From: Actinomycetota bacterium
GTDB lineage: Bacteria > Actinomycetota > Acidimicrobiia > Acidimicrobiales > Aldehydirespiratoraceae
DNA length: 64,000 nucleotides
Direction of reading: 5' to 3'
Assembly (NCBI GenBank): GCA_029979265.1
Contig: JAPOHW010000001.1
Location: forward strand, 62,001 to 126,000
The notes below the pieces were generated by a model. It ran no database searches, had not been told where the DNA came from, and worked only from the letters and a program-made list of their open reading frames with translations. Below, piece after piece: positions 24,241 to 32,019 of the stretch (position 1 is the stretch's first letter; each line of letters begins with the position of its first letter). A program made the position numbers and the translations under genes.

Positions 24241-26832
24241 TCAGCCGTCCTCAGGCTCGAGTTCGACCGAGACGGTCAACTCTGTGTCGGTCGGCGTGGA
24301 CTCGCCGACCGACTGGACGACCCCGGCCGCCTTGACATCGTCGATGACCGCATCCAGCAGCGCCAACTGGTCGGCCGGGCCGGAGAAGCTCGCCGACAGC
24401 ACGGCGGTGCGGAGCTTGCGTTTTGCCTCACTCTTCTCGCGACGCACGATCACGAGTGCGTTGGTGGCGACCTCGGATGCCGATGCGCCGGTGCCTGCGG
24501 CGGGGATTCGAAGCTCCTCAGCCGAGGGCCATCCCGTGGAGTGGATCGAGCGCTCGTGCCACCAGCTCCAGACTTCCTCGGTCACGAAGGGCAGGAACGG
24601 GGCGAAGAGGCGCTGCAGCGTGGAGAGCGCCATTCGCAGGGCGTGGTGTGCCGACGCAGCCCGATCGGGGCCGTAGTCGCCGTAGGCCCGAGCCTTGACC
24701 AGCTCCATGTAGTTGTCGGTGAACCACCAGAAGAACGTTTCGGTGCGTTCCAACGAACGGGCGTAGTCGAAGGCATCGAACGCCTTGGTTGCCTCCTCAA
24801 CGAGATCGGCGAGTCGGTCGAGCATCGAACGATCGAGCGTGTCGACGACGAGCGATGGGTCGATCTCGGCGACCGCCTCACCGAAGCCGAGGACGAACTT
24901 CGAGGCGTTGAGCAGCTTGATGCCGAGGCGACGGCCGATCTTCATCTGGCCTTCGTCGAACGCCGTGTCGGTGCCGGGTCGACCCGAGGACGCCCAGTAG
25001 CGAACCGCGTCGGAGCCGTACTGTTCGAGCAGTTCGGTGGGCACCACGACGTTGCCCTTCGATTTCGACATCTTCTTGCGATCGGGGTCGAGAATCCACC
25101 CGCTGAGAGCGCAGTTCTTCCATGGGACGGTGTCGGCGTCGAAGTGGGCGCGGACGACGGTGGAGAACAGCCAGGTTCGGATGATGTCGTGGGCTTGCGG
25201 CCGCACGTCCATCGGGAACGTCTTGGCGTACAAATCGTCATCGGTGCGCCAACCGCAGGCGATCTGGGGAGACAGAGAAGAGGTGGCCCACGTGTCCATG
25301 ACATCGGGATCACCGATGAAGCCGCCGGGTTGTCCTCGCTGGGACTCGTCGAAGCCGACAGGTACGTCGGTGGAGGGATCGATCGGCAAATGCTCGTCGG
25401 CGGGTACGAGACGGTCGTCGAACATCGGCTCGCCTGCGGCGTCGACTCGGTACCACAGCGGGATCGGGACGCCGAAGAACCGCTGGCGTGAGATCAACCA
25501 GTCGCCGTTGAGGCCCTCGATCCACGAGGTGTAGCGGGTCTGCATGTAGCCCGGGACCCAGTTCATCTGGTCACCGCGCTCGATCAGTGCTCGGTTCAGA
25601 TCGCTGTCGCGGCCGCCGTTGCGGATGTACCACTGACGCGAGCTCACGATCTCGAGCGGCTTGTCGCCCTTTTCGAAGAACTTCACTGGGTGGGTGATCG
25701 GACGGGGTTCGCCGTCCATGTCGCCTGCTGCTGCCAGCATCGTTGCGATCTCGGCTTGTGCGTTCTTGGCGCGGAGCCCGGCGAGCCGTTGGTATGCCTC
25801 GGCCGGTGGGCCGGCAGCGATCCAGTCGGGTGTCTCGGCGGCGAACTTGCCGTCGCGCTGGATGACGGTGCGCACGGGAAGGTCGAGTTCGCGCCACCAG
25901 GTCACGTCGGTGGTGTCGCCAAAGGTGCAGATCATTGCGATGCCGGTGCCCTTGTCGGGTTGGGCGAGTTCATGGGCGACGATCGGGACCTCGACATCGA
26001 ACAGCGGCGACGAGACCGTGCCGCCGAAATACGGTTGGTATCGCTCGTCGTCGGGGTGGGCGACGAGGGCGACGCACGCCGGAACCAGTTCTGGTCGAGT
26101 GGTGTCGATCCAGATGTCGGGAGTGTCGCCAACGCCGGTGAACCTCAGCTTGTGGTAGGCGCCCGGCATCTCCTTGTCTTCCAACTCGGCCTGGGCCACG
26201 GCGGTCTGGAAGGTGACGTCCCACAGCGAAGGCGCCTCGATCTGGTAGGCCTGTCCGGCGGCAAGGTTGTCGAGAAACGCCAACTGGGAGATACGGCGAC
26301 AGTGGTCGTTGATCGTCTCGTAGGTTCGGGTCCAGTCGACCGAGAGACCGAGTCGGCGGAACAACCCCTCGAAGGCCCGCTCGTCCTCCACCGTGAGTCG
26401 AGTGCACAACTCGATGAAGTTGGGGCGGCTGACGGCGATGGTCGGGCGTTTTGCGACGGCCTTTTCGTCACCGGCATCGGCGGGCGCGGTGAAGTCGGGG
26501 TCATAGGGCAGCGACGGGTCGCACCGAACTCCGAAGTAGTTCTGGACGCGGCGCTCGGTGGGGAGACCGTTGTCGTCCCACCCCATCGGGTAGAAGACGT
26601 TCTTGCCCGCCATGCGCTGGTAGCGAGCGATGGTGTCGGTGTGGGTGTAGCTGAAGACATGACCGACGTGGAGCGAGCCGGAGACGGTGGGCGGTGGTGT
26701 GTCGATCGAGAAGACCTGTTCGCGGCTGGTGTCGGTATTGAAGTGATAGGTCCCCGCGGCGTCCCACACCGCGTCCCACTTGTCCTCGAGGCCGGCGAGG
26801 TCGGGCTTGTCGGGGATGGGGGACGTGCTCAT
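24241..26832 (-). CDS. valS: Valine-tRNA ligase
   Basis: 863 residues, a class I aminoacyl-tRNA synthetase that charges tRNA-Val. The HIGH motif appears as GSLHVGH (residues 52-58) and the KMSKS loop is intact (KKMSKSKGN, about residue 585). The editing (CP1) domain with TTRPELVPACVALVAHPDD lies between. The C-terminal part ends with a short region rather than a long coiled coil, in keeping with the actinobacterial form of about 860 residues. Essential housekeeping gene, followed closely by the methyltransferase. Confidence 0.95.
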   Translation of the reverse strand: MSTSPIPDKPDLAGLEDKWDAVWDAAGTYHFNTDTSREQVFSIDTPPPTVSGSLHVGHVFSYTHTDTIARYQRMAGKNVFYPMGWDDNGLPTERRVQNYFGVRCDPSLPYDPDFTAPADAGDEKAVAKRPTIAVSRPNFIELCTRLTVEDERAFEGLFRRLGLSVDWTRTYETINDHCRRISQLAFLDNLAAGQAYQIEAPSLWDVTFQTAVAQAELEDKEMPGAYHKLRFTGVGDTPDIWIDTTRPELVPACVALVAHPDDERYQPYFGGTVSSPLFDVEVPIVAHELAQPDKGTGIAMICTFGDTTDVTWWRELDLPVRTVIQRDGKFAAETPDWIAAGPPAEAYQRLAGLRAKNAQAEIATMLAAAGDMDGEPRPITHPVKFFEKGDKPLEIVSSRQWYIRNGGRDSDLNRALIERGDQMNWVPGYMQTRYTSWIEGLNGDWLISRQRFFGVPIPLWYRVDAAGEPMFDDRLVPADEHLPIDPSTDVPVGFDESQRGQPGGFIGDPDVMDTWATSSLSPQIACGWRTDDDLYAKTFPMDVRPQAHDIIRTWLFSTVVRAHFDADTVPWKNCALSGWILDPDRKKMSKSKGNVVVPTELLEQYGSDAVRYWASSGRPGTDTAFDEGQMKIGRRLGIKLLNASKFVLGFGEAVAEIDPSLVVDTLDRSMLDRLADLVEEATKAFDAFDYARSLERTETFFWWFTDNYMELVKARAYGDYGPDRAASAHHALRMALSTLQRLFAPFLPFVTEEVWSWWHERSIHSTGWPSAEELRIPAAGTGASASEVATNALVIVRREKSEAKRKLRTAVLSASFSGPADQLALLDAVIDDVKAAGVVQSVGESTPTDTELTVSVELEPEDG

Positions 26833-26936
26833 AGACCTGCGAGGTTATCGGCCTGCTCCCGTGCGGCCGCCGACGTGTCTCACGATGTGGAGGTGGTTCC
26901 CGGCGTGGTCGGACGACGGCGCGTAAAACACGAGTC

Positions 26937-27671
26937 GTGACCGGTTTGGAACTCGTCGTTCTCGGCGTTGCCGCTCTCGCAACCGCCGCGCTCACCGCCG
27001 TTGCCGGCGCTGGCGGCGGGATGATCCTGCTCATCGTGATGCTGCAGTTCGTCGATCCCCTGGTTGCGATTCCTGCCCACGGCATGATCCAACTGTGCAG
27101 CAACGGCACCCGGGCTGTGACCCTGCGTCACGATGTCGACCGGAGCCTGATCGTTCCGTTCGTCGTTCCGCTCGTTCCGGCGACCGTGATCGGGTATCTC
27201 ATTGCCGACTCGATACCTCGCTCGGGCGGCCGTGCGCTCATCGGGGTGTTCGCGCTGGTGGCCGTCTGGTGGCCGGCCGCCACGTCGTGGTTGGCACCGA
27301 AACCCGGGCGGGGTTCCCGCTTCGGGATCGTCGGCGCGTTCGCGGGACTCGTCAATCCGACCCTCGGGGCGATCGGGCCCTTGCTGGCACCGGCCTTTCG
27401 TGCTGCGACAGCGGATCATGTGGCCATGGTGGCCACTGCCGCAGTTGGGCAGGCTCTCGGACATGTCGTCAAGGTCGCCGCGTTTGCGGTTGCCGGCTAT
27501 GCGTGGTCCGACCACGTCGGCATGGTGCTCGTCGGAACGGCTGGAGTGGTCCTCGGCACGAGGATCGGGGCGCACTGGCTGCGGCGACTCGATCCGGTGA
27601 AGCTCGATTGGCTCTTCAAGGTCGCCGTGAGTGTCGGCTCGGGCCGCTTGCTCGTCAGTTGGGTGATCTGA
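26937..27671 (+). CDS. TSUP (TauE/SafE) family membrane permease
   Basis: 244 residues with about seven or eight membrane segments. The N-terminal TAVAGAGGGMILLIVMLQF, and the internal GAFAGLVNPTLGAIGPLLAP as its second half-repeat, are the duplicated TSUP pattern. Members export sulfite, sulfoacetate or other sulfur and organic anions, or simply remain unassigned. GTG 26937 is used. It is divergent from valS across 104 nt with no clear shared function. Confidence 0.85.
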   Translation: MTGLELVVLGVAALATAALTAVAGAGGGMILLIVMLQFVDPLVAIPAHGMIQLCSNGTRAVTLRHDVDRSLIVPFVVPLVPATVIGYLIADSIPRSGGRALIGVFALVAVWWPAATSWLAPKPGRGSRFGIVGAFAGLVNPTLGAIGPLLAPAFRAATADHVAMVATAAVGQALGHVVKVAAFAVAGYAWSDHVGMVLVGTAGVVLGTRIGAHWLRRLDPVKLDWLFKVAVSVGSGRLLVSWVI

Positions 27672-27744
27672 GCTGTGTCGACACGTTGCGATGACCGGCG
27701 GCCGTCTCTTGGTTCCGTCCTCATCGGAGACTAACGTTCGACTT

Positions 27745-27760
27745 GTTACCCACCGGTAAC
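27745..27760. promoter_or_regulatory. Palindrome GTTACC-N4-GGTAAC upstream of the acyl-CoA dehydrogenase
   Basis: Perfect 6-bp arms with a CACC spacer, 31 nt before the start codon. This shape is common for TetR-family operators of lipid catabolism genes. No nearby regulator gene is present to pair with it. Confidence 0.4.
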
Positions 27761-27790
27761 CATTGCATCCGTGTCTGCGAGGAACCGACC

Positions 27791-29005
27791 ATGTCCGAAT
27801 TCTCACTTGCGTTGAACGAAGACCAGGTCACGCTCCAGAAGTGGATCCACGAGTTCGCCGTCGACGTGATTCGGCCGAATGCCGAGGAATGGGACGAACG
27901 AGAAGAGTTCCCCTGGCCGATCGTCACACAGGCGGCCGAGATCGGTCTGTACGGCTGGGAGTTCATGGCCGAGGTCATGATGAACGACCCGACCGGCATC
28001 TCGACCGTGATGGCCATCGAGGAGATCTTCTGGGGTGACGCCGGCATCGGCATGGCGCTGATGGGGTCTGGCTTGGCGGCAGCGGGCATTGCGGCATCCG
28101 GCACCCCCGAGCAACTGATGGAGTGGGTGCCGCAGTGCTATGGCACTGCCGAGGATGTGCAGGTCGGCGCCTTCTGCGCGTCTGAGCCCGACGCCGGTTC
28201 CGACGTTAACGGGTACCGCACGTCCGCACGCTACGACCAGGCAGCCGATGAGTGGGTGCTCAACGGCACCAAGGCGTGGATCACTAACGGTGGCATTGCC
28301 AACATCCATGTGGTGGTCGCAGTGGTCGATCCCGAACTCGGTTCGAAGGGCCATGCGTCGTTCGTCATCCCGCCCGGCACCCCCGGCCTTTCCATGGGAC
28401 AGAAGTACAAGAAGCACGGCATTCGGGCGTCGCACACCGCCGAGGTCGTCCTCGACGATGTGCGGGTTCCCGGTCACTGCCTGCTCGGCGGGAAAGACAA
28501 ACTCGACGAGCGACTGGCCCGGGTCCGCGAAGGCAAGTCCGGCAATGCGCAGGCCGCCATGCAGACCTTCGAAGCGACGCGGCCCGCCGTCGGTGCCCAG
28601 GCACTCGGCATCGCCCGAGCTGCGACCGAATACGCGACCGAGTACGCCAAGGAGCGGCACGCCTTCGGCAAGCCGATCATCATGAATCAGGGCATCGCGT
28701 TCATGCTCGCCGACATGGCCACCGAGGTCGAGGCGACCCGTGCCCTCATCTGGCGCGCCGCCTGGCTCGGCAAGCAGCGGGCGTTCAGGAACGCCGAGGG
28801 TTCGATGGCCAAACTCAAGGCCGGCCGCGTTGCCACCTGGACCACCGAACGTGCCATGCAGGTGCTCGGTGGCTACGGCTACACCCGCGAGTACCCCGTC
28901 GAGCGCTGGCATCGCGACGCCAAGATCCACGACATCTTCGAAGGCACCGAGCAGATCCAGCAGCTCGTGATCAGCCGGGCCATTTCCGGCCTGCGTATCG
29001 AGTGA
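27791..29005 (+). CDS. Acyl-CoA dehydrogenase; 3' end is the integration site of a mobile element
   Basis: 404 residues, an FAD-dependent flavoenzyme that desaturates acyl-CoA thioesters. CASEPDAGSDVNGYRT, KAWITNGGIANIHVVV and the C-terminal VLGGYGYTREYPVERWHRDAKI are family blocks; IFEGTEQIQQLVISR holds the Glu/Gly region near the flavin. ATG 27791 follows an AGGA at 27780. The last 79 bases are repeated at 39643-39721, the far end of the mobile element, so the present C-terminus (AISGLRIE) was supplied by the element. The chromosomal original probably ended ALSGMRIE. The gene stays intact, as is usual for elements that target gene ends. Confidence 0.92.
   Translation: MSEFSLALNEDQVTLQKWIHEFAVDVIRPNAEEWDEREEFPWPIVTQAAEIGLYGWEFMAEVMMNDPTGISTVMAIEEIFWGDAGIGMALMGSGLAAAGIAASGTPEQLMEWVPQCYGTAEDVQVGAFCASEPDAGSDVNGYRTSARYDQAADEWVLNGTKAWITNGGIANIHVVVAVVDPELGSKGHASFVIPPGTPGLSMGQKYKKHGIRASHTAEVVLDDVRVPGHCLLGGKDKLDERLARVREGKSGNAQAAMQTFEATRPAVGAQALGIARAATEYATEYAKERHAFGKPIIMNQGIAFMLADMATEVEATRALIWRAAWLGKQRAFRNAEGSMAKLKAGRVATWTTERAMQVLGGYGYTREYPVERWHRDAKIHDIFEGTEQIQQLVISRAISGLRIE
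28927..28981 (+). repeat. attL core, 55-bp direct repeat
   Basis: Identical to 39643-39697. Similarity continues to 29003 with only three mismatches. It lies at the 3' end of the dehydrogenase gene, immediately before the recombinase gene, as expected of an attachment site. The strand exchange point lies within the 55 identical bases. Confidence 0.85.
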
Positions 29006-29047
29006 ACTTTGGGTTCGGCCGGATCGGCGTTGTTGGGCGCTGACCGG

Positions 29048-29070
29048 TCATCCCTAGTTTCATCCCTAGT
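29048..29070. repeat. Twin TCATCCCTAGT repeats, candidate recombinase arm sites (left)
   Basis: Two 11-bp direct copies (29048-29058 and 29060-29070) lie between attL and the recombinase gene. The same motif occurs near attR (39528-39537), with an extra CCCTAG just before it. Tyrosine recombinases bind such arm sites to direct integration and excision. Confidence 0.5.
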
Positions 29071-29115
29071 GATTCGCGCTGGCGAGTGTGACACCCCCGG
29101 CGTAGTGTCGTCGCC

Positions 29116-30213
29116 GTGGCGACGATGCGCGAGAAGCAGCCGGGCGTGTGGGAGGTCCGCGTCTTCACGGGCAATGACGCCCGCGGGCGCCCGACCCAGA
29201 TCTCGCGAACCGTGCGCGGTTCGAAGCGCGACGCGCAGCGGATGGCCGCCCAGCTCGAGGTCGGCCCGGGCAGCGCGTCACCGGCGGGTCGTCGCGTCGA
29301 GGATGTGCTCGACGCGTGGATCGACCAGAACATCGACACGTGGGCGCCGGCCTCGGCGCGCGATCAGCAGAGTCGGGTGCGGTCGATCAAACAGGACAAG
29401 ATCGCCCGCATCCCGATCGCACAGCTCTCCATCGCCGACGTCGAGCGCTGGCACACCCGGCTCCGTCGGGCCGGGATGCAGGACGCCGGCATCCGCAACC
29501 AGCACGGCGCGCTGAGCGCCGCGTTCGGTCAGGCGGTCCGGTGGGGGTGGGTGAGTCAGAACGTTGTGGCGCTCGCGCAGCGCAAGACGTCGAAGAAGCA
29601 GCCCAGGGGAGTGATGTCGCTCGATGACGTGCGAGCGGTGATCGCAGCCGCCGAGTCGTTCGACCCGGCCGCTGCGCTGGCATTGCGGATCGCGGCGATG
29701 ACCGGTGCCCGGCGCGCCGAGCTCGCCGCGCTGCGGTGGACCGACGTCGACGACGACGGGATGCTCACGATCGACTCGGCGATCGAGGTGATCCGCCACG
29801 AGGACGAGCCACGCGAGTTGCGGGACGCGCCGACCAAGACGGCGAACGCCCGACGGCTGACGCTCGACCCGACCACGCACGCGGCGATCTGGGAGCTGCG
29901 GCGGGAGCGCGAGCCGTACGGCCCGTGGATGTTCGGGGTGGGGGAGGAGATGTGCGCTCCCGATCGGATCGGCTGGTGGTGGACGCGGGCGCGCAAGCTG
30001 TCGGGCATCGACAAGAAGTGGCGACTGCACGACCTCCGCCACTGGTCGGCCACCGTAGCCATCGGCCAGGGCCACGACGTCCGAACCGTTGCGAATCGTC
30101 TCGGCCACTCCAACCCGGCCATGACCCTGCGCGTCTACGCCCACGCCTTCGCAGCCGCCGACCAGAAACTCGCGGCGAGCCTCGCCGACCTCCTCGACCC
30201 GGAAGCCGACTGA
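29116..30213 (+). CDS. Tyrosine recombinase (phage-type integrase)
   Basis: 365 residues. N-terminal arm-binding domain (about 1-60; VWEVRVFTGNDARGRPTQISR), SAM-like core-binding domain (about 60-160) and catalytic domain with Arg199 (TGARRAEL), His305-x-x-Arg308 (LHDLRH), His331 (LGHSN) and nucleophile Tyr341 (RVYAH). The catalytic set is complete. It starts 45 nt after the second left arm-type repeat and 110 nt after the dehydrogenase gene, right beside attL. It should catalyse integration at, and with an excisionase excision from, the dehydrogenase gene end. GTG 29116 is used; ATG 29125 is possible. Confidence 0.93.
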   Translation: MATMREKQPGVWEVRVFTGNDARGRPTQISRTVRGSKRDAQRMAAQLEVGPGSASPAGRRVEDVLDAWIDQNIDTWAPASARDQQSRVRSIKQDKIARIPIAQLSIADVERWHTRLRRAGMQDAGIRNQHGALSAAFGQAVRWGWVSQNVVALAQRKTSKKQPRGVMSLDDVRAVIAAAESFDPAAALALRIAAMTGARRAELAALRWTDVDDDGMLTIDSAIEVIRHEDEPRELRDAPTKTANARRLTLDPTTHAAIWELRREREPYGPWMFGVGEEMCAPDRIGWWWTRARKLSGIDKKWRLHDLRHWSATVAIGQGHDVRTVANRLGHSNPAMTLRVYAHAFAAADQKLAASLADLLDPEAD

Positions 30214-30243
30214 TCGTGCTTTGCCCGACCCGCGTTCGCCTTG

Positions 30244-30271
30244 TTGACATTGTCTACGGGCTCGGTACAGT
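30244..30271 (+). promoter_or_regulatory. Promoter of the HicA-like pair, probably leaderless
   Basis: TTGACA (30244-30249), 16 nt, TACAGT (30266-30271). The expected start of transcription falls at the start codon (GTG 30272 or ATG 30275). A small palindrome GACA-T-TGTC (30246-30254) overlaps the -35 and may be an autoregulatory site. Confidence 0.55.
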
Positions 30272-30274
30272 GTG

Positions 30275-30502
30275 ATGGCGGAGCGCAAGACGCACCCGAA
30301 GAAGGAGATCGAGAAGGCACTCCGTGAGGCCGAGCAGGCAGGGCTGGTCGTGACCGATGCATCCGGTGGCGGTCACTCCACCCACGTCATCAGCGGCGAC
30401 CAACCGCATCCGTTCCGGGTGTGGTCGACACCCAAGAACGCGGACAACCACGCCAAGCAGATCCGGCGCCACATTCGGCGCAACACCCAAGACGAGATGT
30501 GA
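30275..30502 (+). CDS. HicA-like small protein, possible toxin
   Basis: 75 residues. The pattern KEIEKALREAEQAGLVV followed by GGGHSTHVI resembles HicA, whose double-stranded-RNA-binding-like fold uses a Gly-x-His segment to cleave mRNA. The C-terminal NHAKQIRRHIRR is basic. It overlaps the next gene by 1 base (TGATG). Such a pair, with a strong apparently leaderless promoter, suggests a toxin-antitoxin or regulatory unit that helps keep the element. Toxic activity is not demonstrated by sequence alone. Confidence 0.65.
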   Translation: MAERKTHPKKEIEKALREAEQAGLVVTDASGGGHSTHVISGDQPHPFRVWSTPKNADNHAKQIRRHIRRNTQDEM

Positions 30503-31020
30503 TGGACACCTACAACTTCATCCTGATCCTCGATCGAGCGGTCGACGAAGCGACCAGCGACCGCCTCTTCGAAGCCGGTCTCGACGATGCCGCCGTCACG
30601 TCGTTCGACGGGAACGCTGCGCTCGACGTCGACCGAGACGCGCCAGGTCTCCTCGAGGCCATCACCTCCGCAGTCCAGCAGGCCGAGTCGGTGGACGGTG
30701 TTCGCGTCGTTCGCGTCGAGGGGGAGGAACTCGTTTCGCAGGCCGACATCGCCGAACGAACAGGTCGCAGTCGACAGGCCGTCAACCACTGGATCAAGCG
30801 GGACGCAGACAGCTCCGGATTCCCGCCACCCGCGTACGGGTCGTCGACGAGGTCACCCCTGTGGCGTTGGTCGGACGTGCAGTTGTGGCTCGACGATGAC
30901 CGGTCCGCCGATGATCGAGGCCGCATCATCGCCCTGGCGAACGCGACCCTGCTCGCCCGCCACAACCTCCACGGAGACGACGAGCGTCGCCTTGTCGGCG
31001 ACCTGCTGGCAGCCGGCTGA
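30502..31020 (+). CDS. Helix-turn-helix protein paired with the HicA-like gene, possible antitoxin
   Basis: 172 residues. Residues 1-75 (YNFILILDRAVDEATSDRLF to VRVVRVEGE) form an alpha/beta domain; a helix-turn-helix follows (SQADIAERTGRSRQAVNHWI, about 79-98). A WRWSDVQLWL segment lies after it. This arrangement is frequent next to HicA-like genes in Actinobacteria. The first domain may bind the partner, and the helix-turn-helix may bind the operon promoter. It is not a classical HicB. Start ATG 30502 lies within the stop of the preceding gene. Confidence 0.65.
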   Translation: MDTYNFILILDRAVDEATSDRLFEAGLDDAAVTSFDGNAALDVDRDAPGLLEAITSAVQQAESVDGVRVVRVEGEELVSQADIAERTGRSRQAVNHWIKRDADSSGFPPPAYGSSTRSPLWRWSDVQLWLDDDRSADDRGRIIALANATLLARHNLHGDDERRLVGDLLAAG

Positions 31021-31131
31021 TCCGCTCGATCGGCGCTGCGCCGGTGTTGGCTGCTCAGCACGAGACCGGCCGTGTCCTCGATCTTCGGACAGACGAGAAC
31101 GCAGTGACATTCGTCACATCTCGTCGTCCGT

Positions 31132-31181
31132 TTCGTGTCTACTGGTGTCCTCTGGTGTGCGCTGGTATCCACTGGTGTCAG
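31132..31181 (+). repeat. Five tandem 10-bp repeats (CTGGTGTCNN), iteron-like
   Basis: Unit starts at 31132 (degenerate), 31142, 31152, 31162 and 31172. The period is exactly 10 bp, one helical turn. It lies in the 228-nt gap before the excisionase-like gene. A palindrome GTGAC-ATTC-GTCAC occurs just upstream (31104-31117). This may be a binding array for the excisionase-like or winged-helix protein, or an origin. Confidence 0.7.
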
Positions 31182-31248
31182 AGCGTCCGGCGGGCCGCAA
31201 TTATGGCCCCTTGTCGGGCGAATGCCAGGCGTGTAATTCGGATGATCC

Positions 31249-31524
31249 ATGTCGTCGCTGGATCACGTCGCCGGGTCGGAGGAGCACGAGCTCCTCACGG
31301 TGCAAGAGGCGACTGACTTCCTGCGCATCGGCCGCTCGCTCGGCTACCAGCTCGCCCATGAGTACCTGAACTCGGGCGGCACGTCGGGGCTGCCGGTGAT
31401 CCGCTTCGGGGAGAAGTGCTACCGGGTTCCCCGGTGGGCGCTCGTCGAGCTGGCGACGACGGGCCGGGTCGTCCGGCTGTGCGATGCGGAGGCGCCCGCG
31501 TCGGGAGCCTCCATTGGCCGCTGA
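31249..31524 (+). CDS. Excisionase-like helix-turn-helix protein
   Basis: 91 residues. LLTVQEATDFLRIGRSLGYQLAHEYL is the MerR-type winged helix-turn-helix seen in excisionases, and IRFGEKCYRVPRWALVEL completes it. Position downstream of the repeat array and within a recombinase element supports a role as recombination directionality factor or transcription factor. It overlaps the next frame by 11 bases. Confidence 0.75.
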   Translation: MSSLDHVAGSEEHELLTVQEATDFLRIGRSLGYQLAHEYLNSGGTSGLPVIRFGEKCYRVPRWALVELATTGRVVRLCDAEAPASGASIGR

Positions 31525-31933
31525 GCCGACCCGCCGGGCGATCGTCGTCGGCCCGAAGGCGCACGAGCTCCGCCGGTACGTCGGATCGGCGTCGTGGGCC
31601 GTGCTCGAGGAGATGATGCAGGTCGCCACCGGGCCGTCCGATCGTCTCGTCGCCGAGGTGTCGATCCGCTCTCTGGCCGCGTCGCTCGGCCTGGCGAAGG
31701 ACACCGTCGCACGAGCCGTCCGCCGGCTGCGCGACCTCGGCGTCATCGAGGCCGACCAGCGACGCGCTGTCAGCGGTGTGTTCCAGACCGGCGTCTACCG
31801 ACTCGCCGTCCCCACCGCCTGCCTCACCGTCGCACCCACGACCACACCAGCGGCACCAACCTGGCCACCCGCATCCCGCGAGCGCACGACCCGCCGCACG
31901 ACCGGCCAACTCGCGCTCACCCTCGACGCCTGA
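31514..31933 (+). CDS. Winged-helix DNA-binding protein of the element
   Basis: 139 residues from TTG 31514; an upstream in-frame GTG at 31484 is possible. VSIRSLAASLGLAKDTVARAVRRLRDLGVIEADQ (about residues 49-82) is a winged helix. The C-terminus is low-complexity (Thr/Pro/Arg-rich). It sits between the excisionase-like gene and the relaxase, where replication or transfer regulators are often found in actinobacterial elements. Its exact job is unknown. Confidence 0.65.
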   Translation: MAAEPTRRAIVVGPKAHELRRYVGSASWAVLEEMMQVATGPSDRLVAEVSIRSLAASLGLAKDTVARAVRRLRDLGVIEADQRRAVSGVFQTGVYRLAVPTACLTVAPTTTPAAPTWPPASRERTTRRTTGQLALTLDA

Positions 31934-32019
31934 TCGGCCCACCCCATGAACGCACCCACCTCACCCAATCCGGAACCTCGAACTGACAGACAGGTGCCCG
32001 CGGACAGTCGGGAACGTTC

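Noticed and set aside
28927-29005. A tRNA gene as the attachment site
   Set aside because: No cloverleaf or tRNA-like sequence. The repeat is coding sequence of the dehydrogenase.
31132-31181. Tandem repeats as a CRISPR array
   Set aside because: Units are 10 bp with no unique spacers, and no cas genes are present.
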